Source: Luteimonas wenzhouensis (GTDB taxonomy: Bacteria > Pseudomonadota > Gammaproteobacteria > Xanthomonadales > Xanthomonadaceae). From it: a DNA stretch of 64,000 nt. The position numbers were made by a program, and so were the translations under genes. The stretch spans positions 434,001 through 498,000 of the forward strand of contig NZ_VOHE01000003.1 in the NCBI RefSeq assembly GCF_007859305.1, given 5' to 3'. The notes beneath the pieces were generated by a model. It had not been told where the DNA came from and did not search any database. It saw only the letters and a program-made list of their open reading frames with translations. Position 1 is the stretch's first letter, and each line of letters starts with the position of its first letter. Below, in pieces: positions 18,727 through 33,121 of this stretch.

Positions 18727-21699
18727 ATGACCGTAGCCACCTCTTCCATCCAGCGCCCTGGCACAGCCAGGCCGCAGCACCCTCAACTGCCGCCCGTCCG
18801 CCGCCTCGCCGCGTCGCTGGCCCTGGCCATGCTCGGCGGTGCGTTCGCCGCGGCCCCGGCCGTCGCCCAGGAGCAGGGCGAGGACGCCTCCGCCTCCGCC
18901 CAGACCGCGGTCAGCCTGGACACGGTGACGGTCACCGGCTCGCGCCTGATGCGCAAGGACCTGAGCGCGCCCAGCCCGACCACGGTCGTCTCGCGCGAGG
19001 AGATCGCCCATTCGGGCAGCGCGACCATCGAGACCGTGCTCAACGAGTTCCCGCAGCTGGCCGCGGGCAACACCTCCAACGTCAACAACGGCGGCGGCTC
19101 CGGCGTGCTGACCGCGAACCTGCGCGGCCTCGGCGCGACCCGCACGCTCACCCTGGTCAACGGCCGCCGCTTCACGCCCGCGAATTCCGACGGCGTGGTC
19201 GACCTGGCCAGCATCCCCGACGCGCTGGTCGAGAACGTCGAGATCATCACCGGCGGCGCGTCGGCCGTGTACGGCTCGGATGCGATCGCCGGCGCGGTCA
19301 ACTTCATCCTGCGCAAGGACTTCGAGGGCCTCGAGGCGACCTATACCCGCGGCGAGACCGCCGAAGGCGACGGTACCTACGACAAGTTCGACCTGACCAT
19401 CGGCGGCAACTTCGCCGACGGCCGGGGCAACGCGGTGCTGTCGATCAGCCGCACCGACCGCGAACCGGTCCTGCAGGCGGACCGCGAGTTCTCGCGGGTG
19501 CCGCTCGACACCGTCGGCGGCCGGCTGGTCCCGGGCGGCTCGGGTTCGATCCCGGGCACCCGCATCGGCCTGAGCGGCCCGCAGCTCGAGTCGCTGGTCG
19601 GGGTCGACCTCTCGCCGTCCGGCGCGTGCACCGCGATCAACGGCATCCGCTTCGGCGAGGGCGGCGTGCCGCTGCCGTACTGCGCGCCCGAGGACGCGTA
19701 CAACTACGCCGACCTGAACTACCTGCAGCGCCCGCTCGAGCGCACCCAGGTCAGCGCCCTGGCGCACTTCCGCGTCAGCGACTCGGTCGAGGCCTACGGC
19801 GAGGCCTACTACTCCAACAGCCGCAACCAGTACCAGCAGGCGCCGGACTCCTTCACCCCGCTCACGCCCGGCGCCGGTTCTTCGACCCTGCTGGTGCCCA
19901 ACTACGCCAACAACCCGGTGCTGCTGCCGGCAGTGCGTGAGTTCTTCGCCAACAACGCCCACATCTTCGACCCGGACGGCGACGGCACCGCGGCGATCGT
20001 GGGCGCCGGCCGCCGCGCCGACGAGCTCGGCCCGCGCTACTACACCTACGAACGCTCCAGCTACAACCTGGTCGGCGGCCTGCGCGGCGAGTTCGAGGCC
20101 GGCGGCGGGCACTGGTGGCGCTGGGACGCCTTCGTCCAGGAGCAGCGCAACCGCACCGACACGGTCAACAACAACCAGATCAACCAGGCGCGCCTGGCCC
20201 AGGCGCTCGATGCGGTGGTGGTCGACGGCAACCTGGTCTGCGCCAACACCGCCAGCGGCTGCGTGCCGGCCAGCATCTTCGGCCTGGGCTCGATCAACGC
20301 CGACGCGGCCGCGTTCCTGACCCCAGAGCGCGCCAGCCGCGACATCTTCGACCGCACCATCGTCGGCGCGAGCATGAGCGGCACGATGTTCGACCTGCCC
20401 GCCGGCTCGGTCTCGCTGGCATTCGGCGCCGAGTACCGCAAGGACGAGTATGCGTTCCAGCCCAGCGCGATGGACGTGTCCGGCGACTACGGCGCGGTGT
20501 CGCAGACGCCGATGTCAGGCGAGTACAGCGTGCGCGAGGTGTTCGCCGAGTTCCGGGTGCCGCTGCTGGCCGGCGCGCGCTTCGCCCACGACCTCGCGAT
20601 CGAGGGCGCGGCGCGCTACTCCGACTACTCCACTATCGGCGGCGTCAACACCTGGAAGCTGGGCGCCGAATGGGCACCGACCGACTGGATGCGCCTGCGC
20701 AGCGCGTACAACGTGGCGATCCGCGCGCCCAACATCAACGAACTCTACTCGCCGCAGGCGCGCGGCTTCACCGCCGGCGTCGATCCGTGCACCGTGGCGG
20801 CCAATCCGACCCCGGCGCAGCGCGAGCTCTGCATCCAGCAGGGCGTGCCCGCGGCCGACATCGACACCTTCACCCAGGCATCGGTCGGCTTCGAGCGGAC
20901 CACGGGCGGCAATCCCAACCTCGACGAGGAAACCTCCAAGACCTTCACCTTCGGCGCGGTGTTCTCGATCCCCGCGATCGAGGGCCTGAACTTCGCGGTC
21001 GACTACTTCCAGGTCGAGGTCGAGGACGCGATCACCAGCATCAGCGCCAACCAGATGCTGAGCGACTGCTTCAGCCGCCTGGATCCGGATTCGCCGAGCT
21101 GCCAGGCCATCGTGCGCCTGCCCAACGGCCAGATCGACGACGTCCGCTCGACCCTGCAGAACATCGGCCTGCTCAAGGCGAGCGGGCTCGACTTCCAGGC
21201 CGACTACCGCTTCCCGGTCTCGTGGGGCCTGGGCGGGAACGAGGGCCAGGTGTCGCTGACCCTGCTCACGAGCTGGCTGTTCGAGCGCTCGATGCAGGTG
21301 ATCGCCGACCAGGGCGAGGTCGATTGCGCCGGCTTCATGGGCGGCGGCTGCGGCGGCGGCACCGGCAACATCCTGATCCCGGACCTGAAGGTGAACTTCT
21401 CGGCCGGCTACCGCAGCGGCCCGCTGTCGGCCCGGCTGCAGGCCAGGATGATCAACGACTTCCGGCTGCGGGAGGGCATCACCGCCGCGGTCCAGGAGTC
21501 GCCGCGGACGTGGTACTTCGACGCCAACGCCAGCTACGACGTGACCGGGAAGCTGCAGCTGTTCGGCGGCGTCGACAACCTGTTCGACCGCGATCCGCCG
21601 CTGCTGGGCACCGCCCTGGCGGGCGACGCCAACACCGACGTCGGCGTCTACGACGTGCTCGGACGGCGCTACTTCGTGGGTGTGCGCCTGAAGTTCTGA
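18727..21699 (+). CDS. TonB-dependent outer-membrane receptor (large, 990 aa)
   Basis: A 990-residue receptor with signal region LAASLALAMLGGAFAAAPAVAQ, TonB box region SLDTVTVTGSRL, plug blocks IETVLNEFPQLAAG and IITGGASAVYGSDAIAGAVNF, and a barrel ending in the canonical VRLKF with terminal Phe. Its plug is clearly similar to that of the receptor at 14496, and their promoters are duplicates, so the pair are probably paralogues with different barrels and ligands. GGGGAAG precedes the ATG. A strong hairpin follows the stop. Confidence 0.92.
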   Translation: MTVATSSIQRPGTARPQHPQLPPVRRLAASLALAMLGGAFAAAPAVAQEQGEDASASAQTAVSLDTVTVTGSRLMRKDLSAPSPTTVVSREEIAHSGSATIETVLNEFPQLAAGNTSNVNNGGGSGVLTANLRGLGATRTLTLVNGRRFTPANSDGVVDLASIPDALVENVEIITGGASAVYGSDAIAGAVNFILRKDFEGLEATYTRGETAEGDGTYDKFDLTIGGNFADGRGNAVLSISRTDREPVLQADREFSRVPLDTVGGRLVPGGSGSIPGTRIGLSGPQLESLVGVDLSPSGACTAINGIRFGEGGVPLPYCAPEDAYNYADLNYLQRPLERTQVSALAHFRVSDSVEAYGEAYYSNSRNQYQQAPDSFTPLTPGAGSSTLLVPNYANNPVLLPAVREFFANNAHIFDPDGDGTAAIVGAGRRADELGPRYYTYERSSYNLVGGLRGEFEAGGGHWWRWDAFVQEQRNRTDTVNNNQINQARLAQALDAVVVDGNLVCANTASGCVPASIFGLGSINADAAAFLTPERASRDIFDRTIVGASMSGTMFDLPAGSVSLAFGAEYRKDEYAFQPSAMDVSGDYGAVSQTPMSGEYSVREVFAEFRVPLLAGARFAHDLAIEGAARYSDYSTIGGVNTWKLGAEWAPTDWMRLRSAYNVAIRAPNINELYSPQARGFTAGVDPCTVAANPTPAQRELCIQQGVPAADIDTFTQASVGFERTTGGNPNLDEETSKTFTFGAVFSIPAIEGLNFAVDYFQVEVEDAITSISANQMLSDCFSRLDPDSPSCQAIVRLPNGQIDDVRSTLQNIGLLKASGLDFQADYRFPVSWGLGGNEGQVSLTLLTSWLFERSMQVIADQGEVDCAGFMGGGCGGGTGNILIPDLKVNFSAGYRSGPLSARLQARMINDFRLREGITAAVQESPRTWYFDANASYDVTGKLQLFGGVDNLFDRDPPLLGTALAGDANTDVGVYDVLGRRYFVGVRLKF

Positions 21700-21708
21700 C
21701 CGGGTCGG

Positions 21709-21728
21709 GGGGGCCGCGCGCGGCCCCC
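21709..21728 (+). terminator. Hairpin terminator after the second receptor
   Basis: A perfect 20-bp palindrome, GGGGGCCGCG then CGCGGCCCCC, begins ten bases after the receptor stop and is followed by a pyrimidine-rich stretch (TCCCTTCGTTTCC). This is typical of intrinsic-like terminators in GC-rich Xanthomonadaceae. Confidence 0.7.
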
Positions 21729-21817
21729 TCCCTTCGTTTCCACGCGAACCGCCGCCGCCTCCTCCCCGAACTCCCCGGCGGCGGCGGTTCCATTTCCCAT
21801 CGCCATCGGAGGTCGAC

Positions 21818-23431
<1,614 letters not shown>

Positions 23432-23434
23432 GCC

Positions 23435-25852
23435 ATGCAGACAGGTTCCCGTTCGCTTGCGCCGACCCGGGCCCCCGATAATCGCCGGGATCCGGCGGGC
23501 GCCCCGCCGGCCGATGCCGGCCGCCGCCGCTTCCTCGCCTGGAGCGCGGCGGCGCTGGCGCTGGGCTGGAGCGGGTTCGCCGGCCGCGTGCTGGCCTTCG
23601 CCCCGGGGCGGGTGGCGCCACCGGCGCCCGGCAGCGTCAGGCTGCTGCCCTCGCTGTTCTCCGAGTCGGTGGCGGCCACCCGTCGCTACCTGATGCGGCT
23701 CGACCCGGGTCGCCTGCTCCACAACTTCCACCAGCAGGCCGGGCTGCCCCCGCAGGGGGAGGCGTACGGCGGCTGGGAAGGCGACACCATCGCCGGCCAC
23801 ACCCTCGGCCACTACCTGAGCGCACTGGCGCTGATGCACGAGGGCAGCGGCGACGCCGAGTGCCGCGAGCGCGTGGACGCGATCGTCGCCGAGCTCGCGC
23901 GCTGCCAGGAGGCCGGCGGCGACGGCTACGTCGCCGGCTTCACCCGCAAGCGGGCCGACGGCGTGGTCGAAGGCGGCCGCGCGGTGTTCGACGAGATCGA
24001 GCAGGGCCGGATCGAGGCGCTGCCGTTCCGGCTCAACGGCAGCTGGGCGCCGTTCTATACCTGGCACAAGCTGTTCGCCGGCCTGCTCGACGCGCACCGC
24101 TGCTGCGGCAACGATCTCGCGCTGGAGGTCGCGGTGCGGCTGGCCGGGTACGTCGAGCGCAAGCTCGCGCCGCTGGACCACGCGCAGATGCAGCAGGTGC
24201 TCGAATGCGAGTTCGGCGGCATGCCCGAAAGCCTGGCCGAGCTGTCGCAGCGCACCGGCGACGCGCGCTGGCTGGCGCTGGCGCGGCGCTTCCGCCACGA
24301 CCGCGTGCTGGACCCGCTGGTGGCCGGGGAGGACCGCCTCAACCGGCTGCACGCCAACACCCAGATCCCCAAGCTGCTGGGCGCGGCGCGCGGCTTCGAG
24401 GCCGACGGCGACCGCGGCGACGCGGCCGCGGCGCTGTTCTTCTGGGAACGCGTGGTCCACCACCACAGCTACGCGATCGGCGGCAACTCCGACCGCGAGT
24501 ACTTCCAGGAGCCCGGCACGCTGCCGCGCTACATCACCGAGCAGACCTGCGAGCACTGCAACACGCTCAACATGATGCGGCTCAGCCGGATCCTGCACGG
24601 CTGGAACGGCGAGGCGCGCTACTTCGACTTCTACGAGCGCGCGCTCTACAACCACGTGCTGTCGCAGCAGCATCCCGAGGGCGGGCGCTACACCTACATG
24701 ACGCCGCTGCTCACCGGCGAGGCGCGCAGCTATTCCGACCCGGAAGGACAGTTCTGGTGCTGCGTGGGCACCGGGATGGAAAGCCACGCGCAGTACACCG
24801 ACGGCATCTACGGTTTCCGCGACGGCGAGCTGCTGGTCAACCTCTACATCCCCTCGACCTGCGACGATTCCGCGCGCGGCGTGTCGCTGCGGATGGAGTC
24901 GGGACTGCCCGACGACGGGACCGTGCGCATCACGCTCGGGCCGCTGCGTGAGGGCGCCCTGCCGGCGCTGCGGCTGCGGGTGCCGGAATGGGCCGGCGAC
25001 TGCCGGATCCGGGTCAACGGGCGCGAGGTGAAGCCCGAGATGCGCGATGGCTACGCGCGGATCCGCCGCGCCTGGCGCGAGGGCGACCGGATCGAGGTCG
25101 GGTTCGCGATGCCGCTGCGGCTCGAGCCGTGCGGGGACCACTCCACGCTGGTGTCGCTGCGCCGCGGCCCGTGCGTGATCGCGGCCGACCTGGGCCCGGC
25201 CGACGCGCCGTGGGACGGGATCGAGCCCTGGCTTCCCGACGGCATCGAGACCGCGTTCGGCGAGCCCGAGGGCGGGCGCTGGCGCGTGGCCCTGCCCACC
25301 CACCCGCAGGGGCTGGAGTTCGTCGCCTTCCACGCCCTGCACGACCGGCGGCAGGCGGTGTACTTCCATCGCTTCGACGCCGCGCAGCGCCAGCGTCACG
25401 AGGCCCGGCAGGCCGAGCGCCGGTCCCGGGAACAGGCCCTGCGCGAACGCAGCCTGGACCACATCGAGCTCGGCGACGGCGACAGCGAACAGGCCCACGC
25501 GCTGGCGGTCACCGGTGATTCGTATGCGGCCAGCTACCGCCGGGTGAGCGGCCGCGACGTCCGCGACGGCGGGACGCTGGAGTTCACCCTGCGCGGCGAT
25601 CGTCCGGCGGCGGCGCTGCGCCTGCGCTACTGGGGCGAGGAGCACCGTCGCCGCTTCGCGATCGAGGTCAATGGGCGCGCGGTCGCCCACGAGGTGCTCG
25701 ACGGCGGCCGCGGCCACGAGTTCGTGATGGTCGACTATCCGCTGCCGGCGAACCTGCGCGCCCCTTCGCCTTCGGGGTGGCGGGTGCGTATCGTGCCCGA
25801 TGCCGGCTACTCCGCCGGCCCGGTGTTCGGCGCCTGGCTGCTGGCGGGCTGA
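23435..25852 (+). CDS. GH127/GH146-type (DUF1680) putative beta-L-arabinofuranosidase, Tat-exported
   Basis: An 805-residue exported glycosidase. The N-terminus has a twin-arginine-type signal (RRRFLAWSAAALALGWSG). An (alpha/alpha)6 barrel carries the family blocks GHTLGHYLSA and GGNSDREYF. The zinc-site signature is intact: Glu373 and Cys375 in EHCNTLNM, and Cys442-Cys443 in FWCCVGTGMESHA, one of which is the nucleophile in characterised members. EHCNT-NM and WCCVGTGM look most like the GH146 branch. These enzymes remove beta-linked L-arabinofuranose, including arabinose on hydroxyproline of plant extensins. The exact substrate is inferred. It lies 3 bp after the amidohydrolase, probably one operon. 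Confidence 0.85.
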   Translation: MQTGSRSLAPTRAPDNRRDPAGAPPADAGRRRFLAWSAAALALGWSGFAGRVLAFAPGRVAPPAPGSVRLLPSLFSESVAATRRYLMRLDPGRLLHNFHQQAGLPPQGEAYGGWEGDTIAGHTLGHYLSALALMHEGSGDAECRERVDAIVAELARCQEAGGDGYVAGFTRKRADGVVEGGRAVFDEIEQGRIEALPFRLNGSWAPFYTWHKLFAGLLDAHRCCGNDLALEVAVRLAGYVERKLAPLDHAQMQQVLECEFGGMPESLAELSQRTGDARWLALARRFRHDRVLDPLVAGEDRLNRLHANTQIPKLLGAARGFEADGDRGDAAAALFFWERVVHHHSYAIGGNSDREYFQEPGTLPRYITEQTCEHCNTLNMMRLSRILHGWNGEARYFDFYERALYNHVLSQQHPEGGRYTYMTPLLTGEARSYSDPEGQFWCCVGTGMESHAQYTDGIYGFRDGELLVNLYIPSTCDDSARGVSLRMESGLPDDGTVRITLGPLREGALPALRLRVPEWAGDCRIRVNGREVKPEMRDGYARIRRAWREGDRIEVGFAMPLRLEPCGDHSTLVSLRRGPCVIAADLGPADAPWDGIEPWLPDGIETAFGEPEGGRWRVALPTHPQGLEFVAFHALHDRRQAVYFHRFDAAQRQRHEARQAERRSREQALRERSLDHIELGDGDSEQAHALAVTGDSYAASYRRVSGRDVRDGGTLEFTLRGDRPAAALRLRYWGEEHRRRFAIEVNGRAVAHEVLDGGRGHEFVMVDYPLPANLRAPSPSGWRVRIVPDAGYSAGPVFGAWLLAG

Positions 25853-25867
25853 CCACGGCGAAGCCGA

Positions 25868-25890
25868 CGCCTCCCGCGACGCGGGAGGCG
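25868..25890. terminator. Bidirectional hairpin terminator between convergent genes
   Basis: CGCCTCCCGC and GCGGGAGGCG form a perfect 10-bp stem with a three-base loop between the convergent glycosidase and Ldh2-family genes. No long T tract is present on either side. Confidence 0.7.
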
Positions 25891-25903
25891 GTGCGGGGCG
25901 CGG

Positions 25904-28186
<2,283 letters not shown>

Positions 28187-28223
28187 TTTCGTCGTTCCAC
28201 ATCTCTAGAACGGGAGTACCACC

Positions 28224-28709
28224 ATGAAACTGATGAAGACCCTGGCGCTGGCCGCGTGCCTGGTGCTGCCGCTCGCGGCCTGCAAGAAGGAGGAGGCGGT
28301 CGTGGCCGAGAAGGCGCCGGTGCCGGTCCCCACCACCGACGACAAGGCCGCCTGGCAGGCCTACCTGAGCGACCAGGTGCCGCGCCACATGGAAGGCATC
28401 ACCGCCCAGCCCTACGTGTACCGGGTGCCGGCGAACCCGAACCCGGACGATCCGGAGGAATACAACCGGCTGCTCGACAAGGCCAAGCTCGACGTCGCGC
28501 GTGGCATCGTCAAGGGCAACATCCTGGCCTACGCCGGCCTGGATCCGACCAAGACCGCCGACCTGGTGGTGGCCGCGTTCGAGCAGGTCCCGCCCGACAC
28601 CATGAAGGGCGTGCGCGTGGTCTACATCGGCGACGCGGCCAACAACGGGCGGGTCAAGGCGGCGGTCGAACCGGCGGGCGTCGACTACGTGTTCGTCGAG
28701 GCCAAGTAA
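28224..28709 (+). CDS. Small lipoprotein of unknown function
   Basis: A 161-residue protein with a lipoprotein signal, LALAACLVLPLAACKKEE, whose lipobox cysteine is residue 20. The mature part is charged and proline-containing (VPVPTTDDKAAWQAY) with no domain I recognise. A GGGAG ribosome site precedes the ATG. It lies between coaD and the ferredoxin gene and is followed by two strong hairpins, so it is probably the end of its transcript. Confidence 0.75.
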   Translation: MKLMKTLALAACLVLPLAACKKEEAVVAEKAPVPVPTTDDKAAWQAYLSDQVPRHMEGITAQPYVYRVPANPNPDDPEEYNRLLDKAKLDVARGIVKGNILAYAGLDPTKTADLVVAAFEQVPPDTMKGVRVVYIGDAANNGRVKAAVEPAGVDYVFVEAK

Positions 28710-28716
28710 GTCCCCG

Positions 28717-28740
28717 GTCGCGCCCGCCGGCGGGCGCGAC
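28717..28740 (+). terminator. Terminator hairpin after the lipoprotein gene
   Basis: GTCGCGCCCGCC is followed directly by its exact reverse complement GGCGGGCGCGAC, then CCCTTTACC. The stem begins about eight bases past the stop codon. Confidence 0.7.
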
Positions 28741-28760
28741 CCCTTTACCGTGATCGAAGG

Positions 28761-28780
28761 GGGGGCCGTGCACGGCCCCC
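28761..28780 (+). repeat. Second GC palindrome in the lipoprotein-ferredoxin gap
   Basis: GGGGGCCGTG then CACGGCCCCC is a perfect 20-bp palindrome lying 20 bases after the first hairpin. It closely resembles the terminator at 21709 (GGGGGCCG-core-CGGCCCCC), suggesting a common hairpin type in this genome. Confidence 0.6.
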
Positions 28781-28829
28781 GTCCCGGGGAGGCAGGACCG
28801 GTCGGGCCCGGGCTGCGCCCTCCGGCTGA

Positions 28830-30910
<2,081 letters not shown>

Positions 30911-30921
30911 GGGCCGCGGCC

Positions 30922-31824
30922 GTGAAGCTGTGGTCGATCGAGGGTAACTCGCAGAAGCTCGACGGCGGCTCGATGTTCGGCAACGCGCCGCGCGCGCTGT
31001 GGACGCGCTGGGCCACGCCCGACGACGCCAACCGCATCCAGCTGGCCACGCGGGGCCTGCTGGCCGCACCGCTCAACGGCAAGGTGGTGCTGTTCGAGAC
31101 CGGGATCGGCGCGTTCTTCGATCCGCGCATGCGCGAGCGCTACGGCGTTGCCGAGCCGCACCACGTGCTGCTCGATTCCCTGCGCGCGGCCGGGTTCGAA
31201 CACGGCGACGTCGACGTGGTGGTGCTCAGCCACCTGCATTTCGACCATGCCGGCGGCCTGCTGGCCCCCTGGGCGGCCGGCCGTGCGCCCGAACTGTTGT
31301 TCCCGAACGCCACCTTCGTCGTCGGTCGGCGCCACTGGGAGCGCGCCTGCCACCCGCATCCGCGCGACCGCGCCAGCTTCATCCCGGAACTGCCGGCGCT
31401 GCTCGAGGCCAGCGGCCGGCTCGAGCTCGTCGACGGCGACCATGCGCCGTCGCTGGGCGGGGCGGTGCGGTTCCACTGGAGCGACGGCCACACGCCGGGC
31501 ATGATGCTGGCCGAGATCCGCGGTCCGGACCTGCGCGACGGCGAGCCCCACGGCGGCGTGGTGTTCTGCGCCGACCTGGTGCCCGGCGTGCCCTGGATCC
31601 ACGTGCCGATCACCATGGGCTACGACCGCAGCCCGGAACTGCTGGTCGACGAGAAGCAGGCCTTCCTCCAGGACAAGCTGAGGCGCAACGTGCACCTGTT
31701 CCTGACCCACGACCCGGACACCGCGCTGGTGCAGCTGGGCCGCGACGAGACCGGGCGCTTCGTCGCCGCCCACGCCTTCGGGCGGCTGGCCGCGCGGCCG
31801 CTGGGCGGGGAGGGCGCCGGATGA
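30922..31824 (+). CDS. Metallo-beta-lactamase-fold hydrolase
   Basis: A 300-residue cytoplasmic protein with the MBL metal motif [11 protein letters not shown], later [17 protein letters not shown] and a C-terminal THDPDTALV histidine. GTG 30922 starts the typical [19 protein letters not shown] sequence. The family includes lactonases and glyoxalase-like hydrolases with undetermined substrates. It overlaps the MAPEG gene by 4 bp. Confidence 0.88.
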   Translation: MKLWSIEGNSQKLDGGSMFGNAPRALWTRWATPDDANRIQLATRGLLAAPLNGKVVLFETGIGAFFDPRMRERYGVAEPHHVLLDSLRAAGFEHGDVDVVVLSHLHFDHAGGLLAPWAAGRAPELLFPNATFVVGRRHWERACHPHPRDRASFIPELPALLEASGRLELVDGDHAPSLGGAVRFHWSDGHTPGMMLAEIRGPDLRDGEPHGGVVFCADLVPGVPWIHVPITMGYDRSPELLVDEKQAFLQDKLRRNVHLFLTHDPDTALVQLGRDETGRFVAAHAFGRLAARPLGGEGAG

Positions 31825-32222
31825 CGCCGCGCATCACCCTGTTCATCGCCTCGCTGCACGTGCTGCTGTACCTGGTGCTGTCGCTGCGCGTGGTGCGGCG
31901 CCGGCAGCAGGCCCGCATCGGCGTGGGCAGCGGGGGCGACCAGGCCATGGCCCTGCGCATGCGCGTGCATGGCAACTTCGCCGAGTACGTGCCGCTGGCG
32001 CTGGTGATGCTGGCGCTGCTGGAACTGTGCGGGCTGCCGGCTCCGCTGCTGTGGACGTGCGGCCTGGTGCTGCTGGCCGGGCGTGTGCTGCACGCGATCG
32101 GCCTGGGCGGTTCGGCGGGCTATTCCTTCGGCCGCTTCGGCGGCGCGATGCTCACTTTCCTGGCCCTGCTGGCGATGGCGCTGGCCGGCCTGTGGCGGTT
32201 CGCCGTCCAGTTCCTGGCCTGA
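31821..32222 (+). CDS. MAPEG-family membrane protein (YecN-like)
   Basis: A 133-residue inner-membrane protein with four hydrophobic segments and the family motif [15 protein letters not shown], followed by GRVLHAIG. The family includes eicosanoid and glutathione-related enzymes in eukaryotes; bacterial YecN-type members have unknown substrates. It overlaps the hydrolase gene by 4 bp (ATGA). Confidence 0.9.
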   Translation: MTPRITLFIASLHVLLYLVLSLRVVRRRQQARIGVGSGGDQAMALRMRVHGNFAEYVPLALVMLALLELCGLPAPLLWTCGLVLLAGRVLHAIGLGGSAGYSFGRFGGAMLTFLALLAMALAGLWRFAVQFLA

Positions 32223-32237
32223 ACCCCCGGCCCGCAC

Positions 32238-32618
32238 TCAGCCCGGACGCTGTCGACGCTGGCGCGGCGGCGCCTGAGCTTCCACCACGGTCAGGATCGC
32301 CTGCCGGAACTGCTCGTTGCAGGCCCGGAAGCCCTCGAGCAGCCGCCGCTCCACCGGATCATCGACGAACTCGGCGTCGGCGGCCGGAATGCCGTCGCTG
32401 GGCGCGTACGGCGTCCCGCGGCCGGTGGCGAGCCATTCGTAGGACACGCCGGTGGCCATGGCCAGTTCGCCCAGGCGTTCGGTGGACGGATAGACCCGGC
32501 CCTTGGCGCTCTCCCAGTTGGCCACGGCGCTGCGGCTGACGCCGAGTGCGGTGGCCAGATCGGCTTGGGACATCCCGACCCTGACCCGGGCGGTGCGGAT
32601 GCGCGTACTGATCTTCAT
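32238..32618 (-). CDS. XRE-family HTH transcriptional regulator
   Basis: A 126-residue DNA-binding protein with an N-terminal lambda-repressor-like helix-turn-helix, MSQADLATALGVSRSAVANWES, followed by STERLGELAMATGVSYEWLATGRG, the form seen in phage-type and stand-alone XRE repressors. The C-terminal half has no known domain. GGAG precedes the ATG. Two copies of a 15-bp dyad lie in its promoter (32687 and 32769), consistent with autoregulation. No phage genes are nearby. Confidence 0.88.
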   Translation of the reverse strand: MKISTRIRTARVRVGMSQADLATALGVSRSAVANWESAKGRVYPSTERLGELAMATGVSYEWLATGRGTPYAPSDGIPAADAEFVDDPVERRLLEGFRACNEQFRQAILTVVEAQAPPRQRRQRPG

Positions 32619-32686
32619 TGTGTCTCCTGCGGCCGGTGCGCCGTCGCCAGGCCACTGTCGGGCGGCGCGGACAGTGATCCTGACGT

Positions 32687-32783
32687 GTCAGCAATACTGG
32701 CATCGCTTGTCCAGCTTCGTTGTCAAAATTACGCAAGCTTTTGTTGCATTGGGACATATTTTGAACACGTCAGCAATACTGAC
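32687..32783. promoter_or_regulatory. Paired dyad operators upstream of the XRE regulator
   Basis: GTCAG-CAATA-CTGGC at 32687-32701 and GTCAG-CAATA-CTGAC at 32769-32783 are near-identical 15-bp dyads, the second perfect (GTCAG/CTGAC). They flank an AT-rich stretch, unusual in this window, that probably holds the promoter. The centres are 82 bp apart. No gene is seen between 32619 and 33121. Confidence 0.6.
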
Positions 32784-32918
32784 TGGTTCCGGGGGGGCCG
32801 ACCCATTGCGTGTCCAGCGGACATGGGCGAGGGTAAGCCCCGTGTGGTCGCGTCGGCTCCAGGGACCGGGGTCATAGGAGCAGTCTCGCAGGGAAACGCT
32901 GGAAGCAAGCGCAGGTTT

Positions 32919-33023
32919 GGTTGGGTCGGCGGCTTGCCGTCGACCCAACCGGACCGGTCCCTTCCCCGTTCGCCCCGCCCGCTTCCCGCACACTTCCCGC
33001 CCACTTCCCGCCCACTTCCCGCT
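32919..33023. repeat. Strong hairpin followed by 11-bp phased C-rich repeats (possible G-quadruplex on the minus strand)
   Basis: GGTTGGGTCG (32919-32928) pairs with CGACCCAACC (32941-32950), and the intervening bases extend the stem to about 14 pairs with a four-base loop. From 32982 CTTCCCGC recurs exactly every 11 bases (32982, 32993, 33004, 33015). The minus strand reads GGGAAGTGGGCGGGAAGTGGGC and so on, a canonical four-run G-quadruplex motif. It lies about 100-200 bases before the GH9 gene. Confidence 0.6.
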
Positions 33024-33121
33024 CAGGGCCCTCGTCACTTCCCCGCCCGGTCCGGCACCGCCTTGCAGGCGGCGCAGGATGCGGCCAGCATCCGGGGCTG
33101 TTCCGCAGCGAGGCCCGCTCC

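Noticed and set aside
32619-33121. Phage remnant or genomic island suggested by the XRE repressor and paired operators
   Set aside because: No integrase, phage structural gene or attachment repeat is present, and the flanking genes are ordinary.
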